Assembly (NCBI GenBank): GCA_022225965.2
Contig: JAKJXP020000046.1
Location: 248,001-312,000 of the forward strand
Origin: Diatrype stigma
Taxonomy: Eukaryota > Ascomycota > Sordariomycetes > Xylariales > Diatrypaceae
Reading direction: 5' to 3'
Length of the DNA stretch: 64,000 nucleotides
The notes below the pieces were generated by a model. The model saw only the letters and a program-made list of their open reading frames with translations. It had not been told where the DNA came from and did no database searches. A program made the translations under genes and the position numbers. Within the stretch, counting starts at the first letter, position 1, and each line of letters starts with the position of its first letter. Positions 46,102 to 56,195 of this stretch are shown in pieces.

Positions 46102-46352
46102 TTTCCACATACTGCAAACCTTCATACAGAGGTATCGCATACTTACATTTCTGCAAACCTGCGCACCTAGATTGCTGCAAACCTGCACACCTATCTTCTT
46201 TATGAAAACCTGCGCACACATACGTTGCTGCAAACCTGCATATCTACTACTTACTGCAAACCTGCGCGCACCCGACATACGCCGCTGCAAACCTGCACAT
46301 CTAATTACTACAAACCTGCGCATACTTACATTGCTGCAAACCTGCATACATA
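46102..46352 (+). repeat. CTGCAAACCTGCRCA tandem/dispersed repeat
   Basis: Around nine copies of CTGCAAACCTGC spaced 20-30 bp apart in the leader region of the F-box pseudogene; absent in this form from the upstream paralogue. Confidence 0.85.
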
Positions 46353-46451
46353 CATAATCTCCACACCACCCGCATTACTTGCATACCTCCTATCTCCTAT
46401 ACGCCCACACACTAGGTGCTATATACTACTACCAGCTACCTACCCAGCAAC

Positions 46452-47703
46452 ATGGAGTCTCTCCCGGTTGAGCTAAAAGCCATCGTGGCGGGCTTTTCGC
46501 CAGATCCCCAGTCTCTCGTCAACCTGGCATTGTCTTGTAAGACATTCTACTCCATCATCCGACGAGATGAGGATAGAGTCCGCGGCAATATCTGCCATAG
46601 GAAGTTCGGGAGCGAGTTTCTACCACTTGCAATCGCAGTGCTTGAGTCCGGACAACTGTTAGGGCCCCGTAGGATATACGGAGAGCTACGGCAGCTAGTC
46701 CCAGATGCGACTGTTGAGAATGTTGTCAAGTTTATTGATTTACATTTCCCAGACGAGTATCCCGCGCGCCTGGCGCTTAATCACAAAGACTGCATGGCGC
46801 TCTTCCGATTCGACGGCATAGTCGATACCTATGCAACGGCTATTGCCGAGGAAGCAGTGCAGAAAACACCCGGCGGCGGCACGAGCTTCATGGGCATCAC
46901 GGAGACAGAGACGACCCGTATCCGCAAGTCGCTCTACCTTACCGAGCTTGACCGCAACTTGTTCCTTCCGGACTATAATTCCCCGGGAGCTCTTGTCGGC
47001 CATAATAATACAGCCTACGAACCGGCATGGCAGCACCTGCTGACTAAATTCGCTCCGTGGGAGCTTCAGCAGCTCCCTTGCACCAAGGTTCTTCTGGCCC
47101 AGTACGTTCAGAAGGTCATGGCCTCGGACGCTGCAAACCAGAAGCAGAAGCAGCCTCATAATAATGCCATCAACAATATCTTTCTACGGGCGTTCGTCGG
47201 TAATGAGGGGCTGGCAGCTCTGAGCGCAATGGAGGGACTGGGTGAGCAATGTGCCACCCAGCACTCCTTCCAACAATTCATGAAAATGGTCATAGCACGT
47301 CGTCGCCGGCGACCCATGGCATAAGATTCACGACAGCATGTGGCTCGATGAAGCCAATGGTGATACCAACCTCGATGCCACCGCCGTCCTAGCCAAATAC
47401 CCCGAGCTAGAGAGCGGACTGCGCGATGGGTGGCTCCATACCATGCTACAGAATTTTGTCGACGAGGACATGTTCGGGCAAAGTAGCACATTGTGCTTCT
47501 CATGCGATTTCCATGCAGCGGAATGGGGGTGGGCATTTTGGGACCGTGCTAGGCTGAACATTATCGCCCGGGGTACCCTCCCTATTGCGGAACAAATGCT
47601 TTCCGTTGGGAACGTCCAAGTCACAACGAGATAGTTGAGGGACGAGGCCAGGTTTAGGAATGAGAGGAACTGCGGCTGTGAGACTGACGACCTCGATTAT
47701 TAA
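46452..47703 (+). pseudogene. F-box-like paralogue broken by a frameshift and a nonsense codon
   Basis: Aligns along its whole length with the intact F-box gene at 43571: MESLPVELKAIVAGF, SLVNLALSCKTFYSI, AWQHLLTKFAPWELQQ and, further on, HKIHDSMWLDE, RDGWLHTMLQNFVDEDMF, FWDRARLNIIARGTLP and the Cys-rich end NCGCETDD. The reading frame shifts by one base near 47299, truncating the first frame at 47324. In the restored frame an in-frame TAG at 47632-47634 interrupts the C-terminus before the natural TAA at 47701-47703. A truncated 290-residue protein with the F-box could still be made. Decay looks fairly recent. Confidence 0.88.
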
Positions 47704-50665
47704 ACCGAGTGTCAATGTATGGCTTAGAGGGAAGGGGGGATAAGGGAAGAGGAAGGGGGGTGGAGATGGATGGGCACCAAGTTGCTGATTGACGGGTGCC
47801 ATTATTATGGTCATACTCAATGTTTAATATTTGATGATTAATGACTAATGGTAGCTTTGTTTCCTAGATTTGCCTAGTAAGAATCAATTCATATCTTACT
47901 ATATGTGGTGAGACTTAGGTATTTCTTATGCTTCGTCAAGCTTAATATAATGTCACTGCTGCGGCAACACAACATGTCTTGGTCTCAATTCAAGACGGTC
48001 ATGTGTGTTGCCTAGCTAGATTCATCAACAGCCGTTCAATATGACCTACGGGTGGCTTGTTGCAGTATGGTTGCTAGCTACCTACCTCTCCACTGAGCTA
48101 CCGATGCTTCTGCCGGGAGTTGATCGGGCATACGACCAGAATCTACAGGTTAACCAATTCTATGATCTATAGTACGATCCATAGTATGTAAGTTGGTTAG
48201 CTCGTAGTTTAGATTCTAGTCTTTTGTTCGGTTAACCCCCGGCAGAAGTACCGGTGGCTCATTGTATGAGTAGCTGGCACAAGCATCGTCGTAGCAGCCA
48301 ACCTGCAGGCTATTGAGGTATATAATCGTAACACGGCCACAGCTAAGTTAGCAGCGGCAGAGCCAGTTTGCTCCCATGCCTAGGTAATACAAGTTAGGTG
48401 ACTAATAAAGTAGTTGACGACATCTAATACAACGTAGCTACGAAGTAAGTCATGTAGTTATATAGCTTCGTAGATACCCCGAGTCGTCTTTCAGCAGGTC
48501 GAGCTGGAGAATCACCACGGTAGGGCACGGGGCTTACCGTGACGTATCAATCTACTTGACTGTAACCTGCCTGTCTGAAACTCGAGTCGCTTCACGAGAT
48601 CATTCGGTCTAGTAGGTATTGAGACTTCTCCTGGAAGGCATAAGCAGCGGTATAGTAGTGCGGAAAAAGAAACAGCTAAGCATGATGTAGCCTTTGATGT
48701 GAAGGCCTCATCAAGCTTCCCTGTGTCCTGACTAAGCAGTAGTTAGATCTCTGCCGCTTTCTATCAAGTCCTCCAGTATCTCCAGTCGATGCTGACCCCA
48801 GAGTGGCTCGTTGCCATGTAGATAGAATAGGGCATCAAAGAACTGCTTCGACACTGCCTCTGAGGTCAGGGCAGCTTCCTTTTCAGCCAGCCCTTCCTCC
48901 GACTTATGTAGCTCTCTCTAGAAGCCGGCTTTCCTCCAGTCCGGATTCATCAGCCACACTGATCATCGTGGCCGAGTCTGCGGTATCAGTCTTGTTCGCC
49001 CGTCCCACACGCTCTCCAACCCATTTCTCGCACCATCATCTCGATCGCGGCGAGGAGCACTCTGTAGGCCAGCGGCGGGTTTGCAGGGTAGACTCTAGGC
49101 TCAGGTACGATTGGAATGTCATGGGTCCTTCGCTTGCGCTTTATCTCGATGAAGCGGTATTCTTACAGTAACGTTAAGGGAACCATTGCTTCCCTCTTAC
49201 TATTTTTCATCCTTCCTCCGTCATCGATGCACGTAATCAGTACTCGAGGCAGCACGTATGTGCTTGCCGTAACCCAGTAACATTGTTTTTCTCTCTTCTT
49301 TTTATATTTTTAGTTTTCATCTCCTTCTTTTCCCTTTTACCCTGATACAATATTCCATTTACTAGATAGATGTTACCATGTCCCTAAGGGCCTGTTTCTC
49401 TCACTTTAACTCGCCCCTATTATAGGCCATTTGCCTTAGTTTCCCGGTGTATATAATCCTTACCTATTCTCGAAGCAGTAGTAGCCCAGCTTCTTTTCTT
49501 CATTTCTTCTGTAGCTTCATAAAGACAGTATCTGGACAATTACCTTTCTTTCTATTGCGTGCTGTAAGTGTGACAAGGGCTTGTAGGGCTTGGAACGTAT
49601 AGAACAAATCAGCTTATAATTTTGTATGGTCTCAAGGAGCGTACTGAAGAGCTAAGATCTAGGAGACGTCGAAGGGAATTCGACGGAGTATTTATATACA
49701 GCAATTTGTAAGTACGTATCAGTACGTATCCTTTGTTTCCAGCTTCCGCGGCTTCCGCTGTTATAACCCCAATGGCTATATTAGGCAGGAGTGCATTCCA
49801 ATACTTCCTGCAGCAAGGGATGAGGTGCATTCCAATACATCCTGCAGTTGGTGATAACTGCAGTTGTTGTTGGTCCGGAATGCCCCCGTGTGACAGTAAG
49901 GCTGCAAACCTTCATAGTTCCACCCCTTCTTCTCATAGCTAGACAAGTATCTGTGTTGGATCTTTGAGCCATTGGTTACAATTTACGTACCATTCCATAG
50001 ATATAGCCAACAAGCTCCTAAGCTCTAGACAGATCCTTGTCTGAGATAATTCAAACACGTCACCCCTGTCATATTGTATACTACACTACGTAATAAGTAA
50101 CTGATAACCCGTGCTGTTTACTCGCTATACCTTATTACCTGCTACCGGGTAACTCCAGCAGTCTGTCCTTGTCCTAACCCACCCACAGTGATATAGTGGT
50201 TGCCCCTGACTATACTTCCCCAGTATGGAATGCTAGGCTCTAGCCATCGCCCTTGAAATCCCAATTAAGCCGCGACAGCAGAATACACCTAGCCCTAAGG
50301 AAAAGATGGTAGCTTTGCACTTTTTAGCAGTACATGCTTATTCATGATTCCACGCAGATTAATGCTTTCGAACTTAGAAAATCGACAATACGAGTAGTCG
50401 GGTTGTTTTGCACCTTCGCAGCTCAGGCAAGCTCGAGAGAGCTTACCCGCCACTCTAAGATAGGGGACATTTGCGATAAGATAAAGAGACCCAAGATAAA
50501 CACCTCTCAATTATACCCGCGGAAATCATCCACTAACTTACCGTAATTATGTCAAGTGAGCTTCACTCAAAACATTCCCATCCGTGACTATGTGAGGAAT
50601 TCCGACCGACTGGACTCCTTCCATTTTCTTCCCAACTCACTCACCATTGGGCATCGCACACCTTG
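47704..50665. other. 3-kb gene-free stretch with foldback element
   Basis: No gene recognised. It contains the foldback element around 48091-48264 and direct repeats near 49795-49850 (CATTCCAATACWTCCTGCAG twice). The right end is the QRI7 promoter region. Confidence 0.55.
48091..48264. mobile_element. Foldback (hairpin) MITE-like element
   Basis: The left half starting CACTGAGCTACCGATGCTTC and the inverted right half (ending CGGTGGCTCATTG) pair over about 85 bp each at roughly 75-80 percent identity, meeting near 48178. Weaker pairing continues outward to about 48045 and 48309. No ORF. It looks like an old palindromic miniature element; a clear target duplication was not found. Confidence 0.75.
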
Positions 50666-52459
50666 ATGAGCGCATCGTCATGGCGGTGCCTTTCACGGCC
50701 ATGCGTCCAGTCGGCCGCGGCGACGCATAGCTTCCTGCTCCGACCGTCCTCTGCTACTCTACCCTACCACCACCACCACCACCACCACCACCACCACCAC
50801 CACCACCACCACCACCACCACCGCCCTCGCTCAAGCTTCAATCTCTTACAGAGGAGCTCGGATTCGTCTGTATCCACCACCACCGCCACCGCCAAGACCC
50901 TCCTCACCCTCGCGATCGAGACCTCGTGCGACGACACGTGCGTCGCCATCCTCGAGAAACTCCCGTTCTCCTCCGGCGCGCGCCTGCACTTCAACGAGAA
51001 GATCACCTCGGACAACCGCGAGTTTCGGGGCGTGCACCCGCTGACATCCGTCGTGTCGCACACGGCGAACCTCGCGCCGCTCGTCGAGAAGGCCCTGCGG
51101 GCGCTGCCGTTGGCCGGGAAGCATGACGAGCATTGTCGTATTGCGAATGGCGAGGAGGGGGAGGCAAAGACCAAGACAGAGGCAGGGGCAGACGTCCTCT
51201 GGGTAGACGGCCGACCCCGGCGAAAGCCCGACTTCATCGCGGTCACGCGCGGGCCCGGGATGACGTCGAACCTGTCGACGGGGCTCAACACAGCCAAGGG
51301 GCTCGCCGTGGCCTGGGGCGTGCCGCTGGTCGGCGTGCACCACATGCAGGCGCACGCGCTGACGCCGCGGCTCGTCGCGGCGCTCGAGAAGGGGAAGGGG
51401 GGCGAGCGCGACGACAGCAAAGCCAAGGAGGAGGAGGGAGAGGGAAGGGCAGACGGCGAAGAAGAAGAAAACGACCCGGCGTTCCCCTTCCTCTCGCTCC
51501 TCGTCTCGGGGGGACACACCCTGCTCGTGCACTCGCGGTCGCTGACCTCGCACGCCATCCTGGCCCAGGCCATGAACATCGCCATCGGTGACATGCTGGA
51601 CAAGTGCGCGCGGGTCATCCTGCCGGCCGAGTACCTGTCTTCTCCTTCTGTCTCCTCTCCTTCCCCTTCCTCCCCTAGCGACAGCAGCAGCACCGGAAGC
51701 GTCATGTACGGCGCTCTTCTGGAGAAGTTCGTGTTTCCCGACGATATTACTACTGCTGACCACGACAAATACGAGTACGTGCCACCCGCGCGGCGCGCCG
51801 ACGAGATCCTGCCCTTCGACTCGGGCCTCGGCTGGGCCCTGACGCCGCCGCTGTCCGGCACGACGGCCATGGCGTACGACTTCGCGGGGTTCAACAGCCA
51901 GGTGCAGCGCGCGGTGGAGGACAGGCCCGCCGACAGCAGCATGGGCGTCGAGGAGCGGCGGCTGCTAGGGCGCCACGCCATGCGCCTCGCGTTCGAGCAC
52001 CTCGTCAGCCGGCTGCTCTTCGCGCTGCGGGATCTGCGTCGGCAGCAGCCGCGTAGAGACGGACGCGGAAACGGAAACGAAGAAACAGAAGAAGTCAAGA
52101 CCGTCGTTGTCTCGGGCGGCGTCGCCAGCAATAGGTACCTGATGCACATCCTGCGCGCGACGCTGGCGGCGCGCGGGTTCGGGAGCCTGCGCGTGGTGGC
52201 GCCGCCGCCGGCGCTGTGCACGGACAACGCGGCCATGATCGCCTGGGCCGGCGCCGAGATGTTCGAGGCCGGCTGGCGGACCGACATGGACGTCCTGGCG
52301 ATCCGGAAGTGGCCGCTGGAATCGGAGTCGGGTTCGGATTCGCAGGGCGCAGGAGGAGAAGCCGGAGAGGACGGCGGCAATGGCATCCTGGGGGTCGGCG
52401 GCTGGCGGAGGATAGACGCGGGATTCAAGTCGAGGGCAATGAAGACACATGAATTATGA
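50666..52459 (+). CDS. QRI7: Mitochondrial tRNA N6-adenosine threonylcarbamoyltransferase (Qri7/OSGEPL1)
   Basis: Kae1/TsaD-family enzyme that transfers the threonylcarbamoyl group to A37 of ANN-decoding tRNAs, here the mitochondrial form. Intronless, 597 residues from the ATG at 50666. Visible: a Ser/Arg-rich leader, LLTLAIETSCDDTCVAIL (nucleotide-binding start), VVSHTANLAPLVEKAL, ITRGPG-like VTRGPGMTSNL, the metal-binding GVHHMQAHAL, LVSGGHTLLV, NIAIGDMLDKCARV, VVSGGVASNRYL and CTDNAAMIAWAG. It is longer than usual (about 400-450). The extra length comes from an 18-His run (CAC codons, 50768-50821) in the leader, acidic Lys/Glu inserts around residues 230-265, a Ser/Pro insert around 325-345, and an extended Gly/Glu C-terminus. 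It is tail-to-tail with PRE2. Confidence 0.93.
   Translation: MSASSWRCLSRPCVQSAAATHSFLLRPSSATLPYHHHHHHHHHHHHHHHHHHRPRSSFNLLQRSSDSSVSTTTATAKTLLTLAIETSCDDTCVAILEKLPFSSGARLHFNEKITSDNREFRGVHPLTSVVSHTANLAPLVEKALRALPLAGKHDEHCRIANGEEGEAKTKTEAGADVLWVDGRPRRKPDFIAVTRGPGMTSNLSTGLNTAKGLAVAWGVPLVGVHHMQAHALTPRLVAALEKGKGGERDDSKAKEEEGEGRADGEEEENDPAFPFLSLLVSGGHTLLVHSRSLTSHAILAQAMNIAIGDMLDKCARVILPAEYLSSPSVSSPSPSSPSDSSSTGSVMYGALLEKFVFPDDITTADHDKYEYVPPARRADEILPFDSGLGWALTPPLSGTTAMAYDFAGFNSQVQRAVEDRPADSSMGVEERRLLGRHAMRLAFEHLVSRLLFALRDLRRQQPRRDGRGNGNEETEEVKTVVVSGGVASNRYLMHILRATLAARGFGSLRVVAPPPALCTDNAAMIAWAGAEMFEAGWRTDMDVLAIRKWPLESESGSDSQGAGGEAGEDGGNGILGVGGWRRIDAGFKSRAMKTHEL
50768..50821 (+). repeat. (CAC)18 repeat encoding poly-His in the Qri7 leader
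   Basis: Eighteen uninterrupted CAC codons just after the presumed targeting peptide. A trinucleotide microsatellite that should vary in length between isolates. Confidence 0.97.
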
Positions 52460-52903
52460 TAATAACGCTGCAGATTTGGTTGATTGGTAACTATGTCATC
52501 TATTCATGAACCACCGCCGTTGGATTGTTACTATGCCTGGTTGGAAGCAAGCAACGTGTACGTTACGTATAATCACCTATGTATGCAAGCTCACGAAGAC
52601 ATGAAATGGCGACGCAGGCTTTTGCTTCTGCTCCCTCAACCAATATATTCGTCAATGTTGTATTTCATTACTTGGTCAATTCATTCCCAGGCTACTTTGC
52701 GTGACTGTCCTGCCTGCCCAGGCAAGCAAGCAGGTGGATAACCTAATGATAGTTCTATGAATCTGAGCTTGGCTAGCTCAGCTGCCCAGTCTGTCCATAT
52801 GGGCTTAACTCATGATCCACCCGCGACTGGTGACTATTGGGCCTATTTTTTTTTTTTTTCACGCATCCCATCTAGAAGAAGCATGCGGTAGACCTCTTCT
52901 TTT
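52460..52903. other. Convergent intergenic region
   Basis: Between the 3' ends of QRI7 and PRE2; includes a poly-T run near 52847-52859. No gene seen. Confidence 0.6.
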
Positions 52904-53988
52904 CTACTCCAGCGAACTGGTGACGTTGGTGAACTCGCCCTTCTCCAGCTTCGTCTCCCAGAAGATGGGGTTCGTGTCGTTGAAGCCGTGCTTGACCCAG
53001 CCCTCCTCCTTGACGTGGTACAGGTTGATGAAGCCACCTGAGTAGGCGTCGCGGTGGGTGGCGGCGAGGATGCTGCGGCGGCCGAGCTGCAGGGCGTCCT
53101 CGACGGTGAGGTCGTACTTGTACTCGGCGTCGAGCACGCCATACGCAAAGGTCTGTCCGGAGCCGACGCAGAACAGGTTTCCCGGCAGGCGGGTTCCGTC
53201 CGAGTCGATGTAGTAGAGGGCGGGCCCCTCCTCCTTGGTGACGCCGGCGCACATGGTGCCCATGCTCAGGCCCATGCCCTTGTACTGGTAGACGAGGTTG
53301 GCGAGGATCTTGGAGGCGGCGGCGACGCTGATGCGGCGCTTGTGCCGCAGCTCGTGCAGCCGGCACTGGATGCCCAGCCACGCGAGCCAGTACTGGCAGT
53401 CGGCGGCGCCGCCCGCCATCGTGCCCAGCAGGCAGTTGTTGATCTCGATCACCTTCTTGACTGTCTGCGATGCGATCCAGTTACCTGCCGTCGCCCGCGA
53501 GTCCGTCGCTACAATAATCCCGCCCTGGAACCGGAACGCCAGTGTCGTCGTGCCGTGCGCAATCTTGATCGGGCACTCCGGGTTCGACCGGTCGTCGGTG
53601 GCGGCACGGAGGAAGGCCGAGGGCTGGAGAGGAACGTTTGTCAGTCATTCGGTCGGTCATTCCGCCCAGTCGGCTCATAGCGGGGTAGGTAGTTGGAGGA
53701 TGAGAATGCTATAGCTAGCGCTAGCCAGCTTTGCGAAGCAAGAAATATTTCGAGAAAAGCAATGTGGAGGGAATGTCAAGTAGAGATCATAGGAGAGTTG
53801 GAAGGTGCGGAGTAGGCATGATTGATAGAGGCAGATGGATCAGAACGGACCTGTGCTACGGGGGGCATGGCGAACTTCAGGGAAAGGCCGGTTCCCATGT
53901 CGTTGTCGAAGTCATCGTGCTGGTCCTCCTCGAACGTCTCCCGTTGGAGGGTGGCCGGACGGCTGTATCGGGCCACGAGACTATCCAT
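52904..53988 (-). CDS. PRE2: Proteasome subunit beta5 (chymotrypsin-like)
   Basis: Catalytic beta5 subunit of the 20S proteasome, cleaving after hydrophobic residues. Exons 53988-53851 and 53623-52904 (intron 227 bp) give 285 residues, normal for the family. The propeptide ([14 protein letters not shown]...) ends at HG, followed by the mature N-terminus TTTLAF with Thr1 as nucleophile. The catalytic partners are present as ATDSRAT (Asp17 region) and SQTVKK (Lys33). [13 protein letters not shown] and the substrate-pocket and assembly regions [14 protein letters not shown] and [15 protein letters not shown] are conserved. The gene looks intact. Intron boundaries are a GT donor at 53850 and CAG acceptor at 53624. 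Confidence 0.97.
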
Positions 53989-54509
53989 TCTCGAGTTTGG
54001 GTATCGGGGGTGACGATTCGACTCCGGTGGGTAGATCGGGTCGGTAAGATGCTGGAAGTCGCTACGCTAGAGGCGACCTAAATTGTCGAAGCTCGAATCA
54101 ACCCGTGAGATGATTATTCTTTTCGAGAGGTAAGTCGTGAGGGTGAGGGCGAGGGTGACGGTGATAGTCTGGAGTCGATGGAATGTCGATGTACTGGGTG
54201 TTGCAAGCTGGCGGGCAGGTGAGGCTTGCGATTTGTTGGAGGAGCTCAAGGCAGCTGGTCTCACGCGTCAGAGCCTCCTGGAGCTTGCCTTGGTTACGTT
54301 ATCAGACACCCCAGATTGATTAGAGCGATAAGCTGATAACCTGATAATATTGTGCTGCAGGTGGTCTATGCACTTACATATTGGTTCCATTCAGCGAGCA
54401 GACATCTACCCGCATGTGGGTAGGTAGGTATGTACATACATGTAAGTCAGCTCTACATACTTCGTAAACCGCCTGGAATACCCAGGGGCCAGAGGCACGA
54501 AGTTCCCAA
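53989..54509. other. PRE2 upstream region
   Basis: Promoter side of PRE2, up to the insertion site of the LTR element. A proteasome-associated control element was not recognised. No gene. Confidence 0.5.
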
Positions 54510-54724
54510 TGTGGATCCTGAGATAAGCTATAATAGGTCCGATAAGGTAAAGTGAATTCCGAAGGAATTCACTCCATTGTAATTAGATACAGGTCAGGAA
54601 ACCTTCTGTTTCCTTTCCTTCCTTTCCTTCTAATAATCAACAATGGCTACGGAACTTTAGGACATCTAATTATCAGCTGGATCAGTGACAGTTGGATTAT
54701 TAAAGGCCCGTAGCAGGAAGCACA
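54510..54724 (+). repeat. 5' LTR
   Basis: 215-bp left LTR, TGTG...CACA, containing a GAATTC-centred inverted repeat (GAATTCCGAAGGAATTC) and a pyrimidine tract. Confidence 0.92.
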
Positions 54725-54799
54725 AAAAGCTTTTTGCGCAGGCTAACGCCATATAATTACAATACACTTTATTCCGTTCTTTTCTATTCTTTCCGTTTT

Positions 54800-55160
54800 G
54801 CAGGCGAAGAAGATCTTCGCCAGCCCGCGGGCACCAGCCTGCGGGCACCATCAAACCAGCTTATGAGCGCCATTAAACCAGCAGAGACGGCACCATCGTG
54901 AAAATTCTTCACACCAGTCGGAAAGCAACCAGCTTACGAGCGCCATCAAACCAGCGGAAAGCGCCAGCGAGACCTTCACCATCAAAAGAAGGCATCGCCA
55001 TCAAACCACTCGAACCAGCCGGAAGGCACCAGCTCGATACCCGCCATCAACCAAAGGGCATCACCATTAAGCCATCAAACCAGCCGGAGGGCACCATCTC
55101 GATACCTTCACCACTCACCAGAGGGTATCACACCATACAAACCAGCTGTGGAAGGCGCCG
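54800..55160 (+). repeat. Dispersed CCATCAAACCAGC repeats in LTR element leader
   Basis: The leader between the left LTR and the ORF is made of degenerate copies of an ACCAGC/CCATCAAACCAG motif separated by 15-45 bp. Codons are open in one frame (54898-55287) but with repetitive composition; probably not a gene. Confidence 0.7.
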
Positions 55161-55249
55161 AATTCGAATACGTGCCGGAAACACACCCAACCAGACCTTA
55201 GGTCACCACTTGGATACACCATTGTATCCAGCCACTCCATTCCATCAAA

Positions 55250-56002
55250 ATGGACCACCCAAACCAACCAACCACCATCGATTCTGACCTGCTTCAAAGG
55301 CTTCGGGATGTTCGCTCGACGGACGAAGAGGAACTGAAGCTACTAAGCAACGAGATTTGCGAAGGTCGTTACGAATCAATCGTCAACTGGTGGGAGATGG
55401 ACCGTATCCTCAAGCTTTTGACAGAGGTTATTACCACTCTCCAACAACGGCAACCAGACAATTCGAGCCCTACCCCTCGACCAGATAATTCGAGCCCTAC
55501 CCCTCGACCAGACAATTCGAGCCTTTACCCTCGAACACCCTCTCCAGCACCTTCATCCAAACCGACAATACCCTCTTCCAGACCACCCTCCCCGAATCCT
55601 CGCAGCTGCCGCAGTTGCCGTACCCAATACAGCTCTGGCAACGAGCTATTCCGCCACCTTCGTGAGGGCTGCCGCTCTCGAGAGAAGCCCAACGGCGGAA
55701 ATTCGAACAAAAATTCGGAGAAGGGGGAAGGGTTGGATAACAGCAGCTTGGAAAACAACAGCCTGGAAAACAACAGCTTGGATGGGGACAGCTCGGATGG
55801 CACCGAAGGGGGCGTTCATTGTACGGGAGAAGCGGCACACCAGAAGCATGGCAACGCGTCTTCGATTCCTAGGACCTGCCGTTACTGCCATACAAATTTC
55901 TACAGTAACAACGCTTTGCACAGGCACCTAAAGACAGGCTGCCATTCTGCTTTGAAGAAGCACTCCTCGTACATGAAACCAAACTACAGCCCCTCCCAAT
56001 AA
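55250..56002 (+). CDS. Protein with two CX2CX12HX4C zinc-finger-like motifs, inside the LTR element
   Basis: ORF of 250 residues, from MDHPNQPTTIDSD at 55250 to TAA at 56002; it is the only substantial frame in the element. Residues 1-65 are predicted helical and charged. Then come three tandem PDNSSPTPR-like repeats, a Pro/Ser-rich linker, finger 1 (CRSCRTQYSSGNELFRHLREGC), an Asn/Ser-rich repeat (LENNSLENNSLDG) and finger 2 (CRYCHTNFYSNNALHRHLKTGC). Both fingers have identical CX2CX12HX4C spacing, unlike the retroviral Gag knuckle CX2CX4HX4C and closer to a C2HC variant of the classical finger. A nucleic-acid-binding, Gag-like packaging role is a guess from context. Not recognised as a named family. 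Confidence 0.75.
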   Translation: MDHPNQPTTIDSDLLQRLRDVRSTDEEELKLLSNEICEGRYESIVNWWEMDRILKLLTEVITTLQQRQPDNSSPTPRPDNSSPTPRPDNSSLYPRTPSPAPSSKPTIPSSRPPSPNPRSCRSCRTQYSSGNELFRHLREGCRSREKPNGGNSNKNSEKGEGLDNSSLENNSLENNSLDGDSSDGTEGGVHCTGEAAHQKHGNASSIPRTCRYCHTNFYSNNALHRHLKTGCHSALKKHSSYMKPNYSPSQ

Positions 56003-56195
56003 AGCCACTGCCCAGCTCCAGCAAAGCCACTGCCTAGCTCCAGCAAAGCTGCTGCCCAGCAGCTACCGAGCCATACAAAAGACCTACATCCACTTATACC
56101 GACGTCCGAATTCCGCGATAATACAACAGAACCTCAAGCGAAGGAATGGCGGAAGCTGAGATGATGAGGACATCATCTAGGGACAAAGGGGGTTA

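Noticed and set aside
45045..46352. Direct repeats between the F-box genes considered as a CRISPR-like array
   Set aside because: Units are diverged and spacers are not unique; the genome is fungal, so minisatellite is the right call.
50764..52428. 554-codon antisense ORF over QRI7
   Set aside because: Shadow of a GC-rich coding sequence; Trp run is the antisense of the CAC repeat.
54898..55287. 129-codon ORF in the LTR element leader
   Set aside because: Composition is driven by the CCATCAAACCAGC repeats and it overlaps the better-supported finger ORF.
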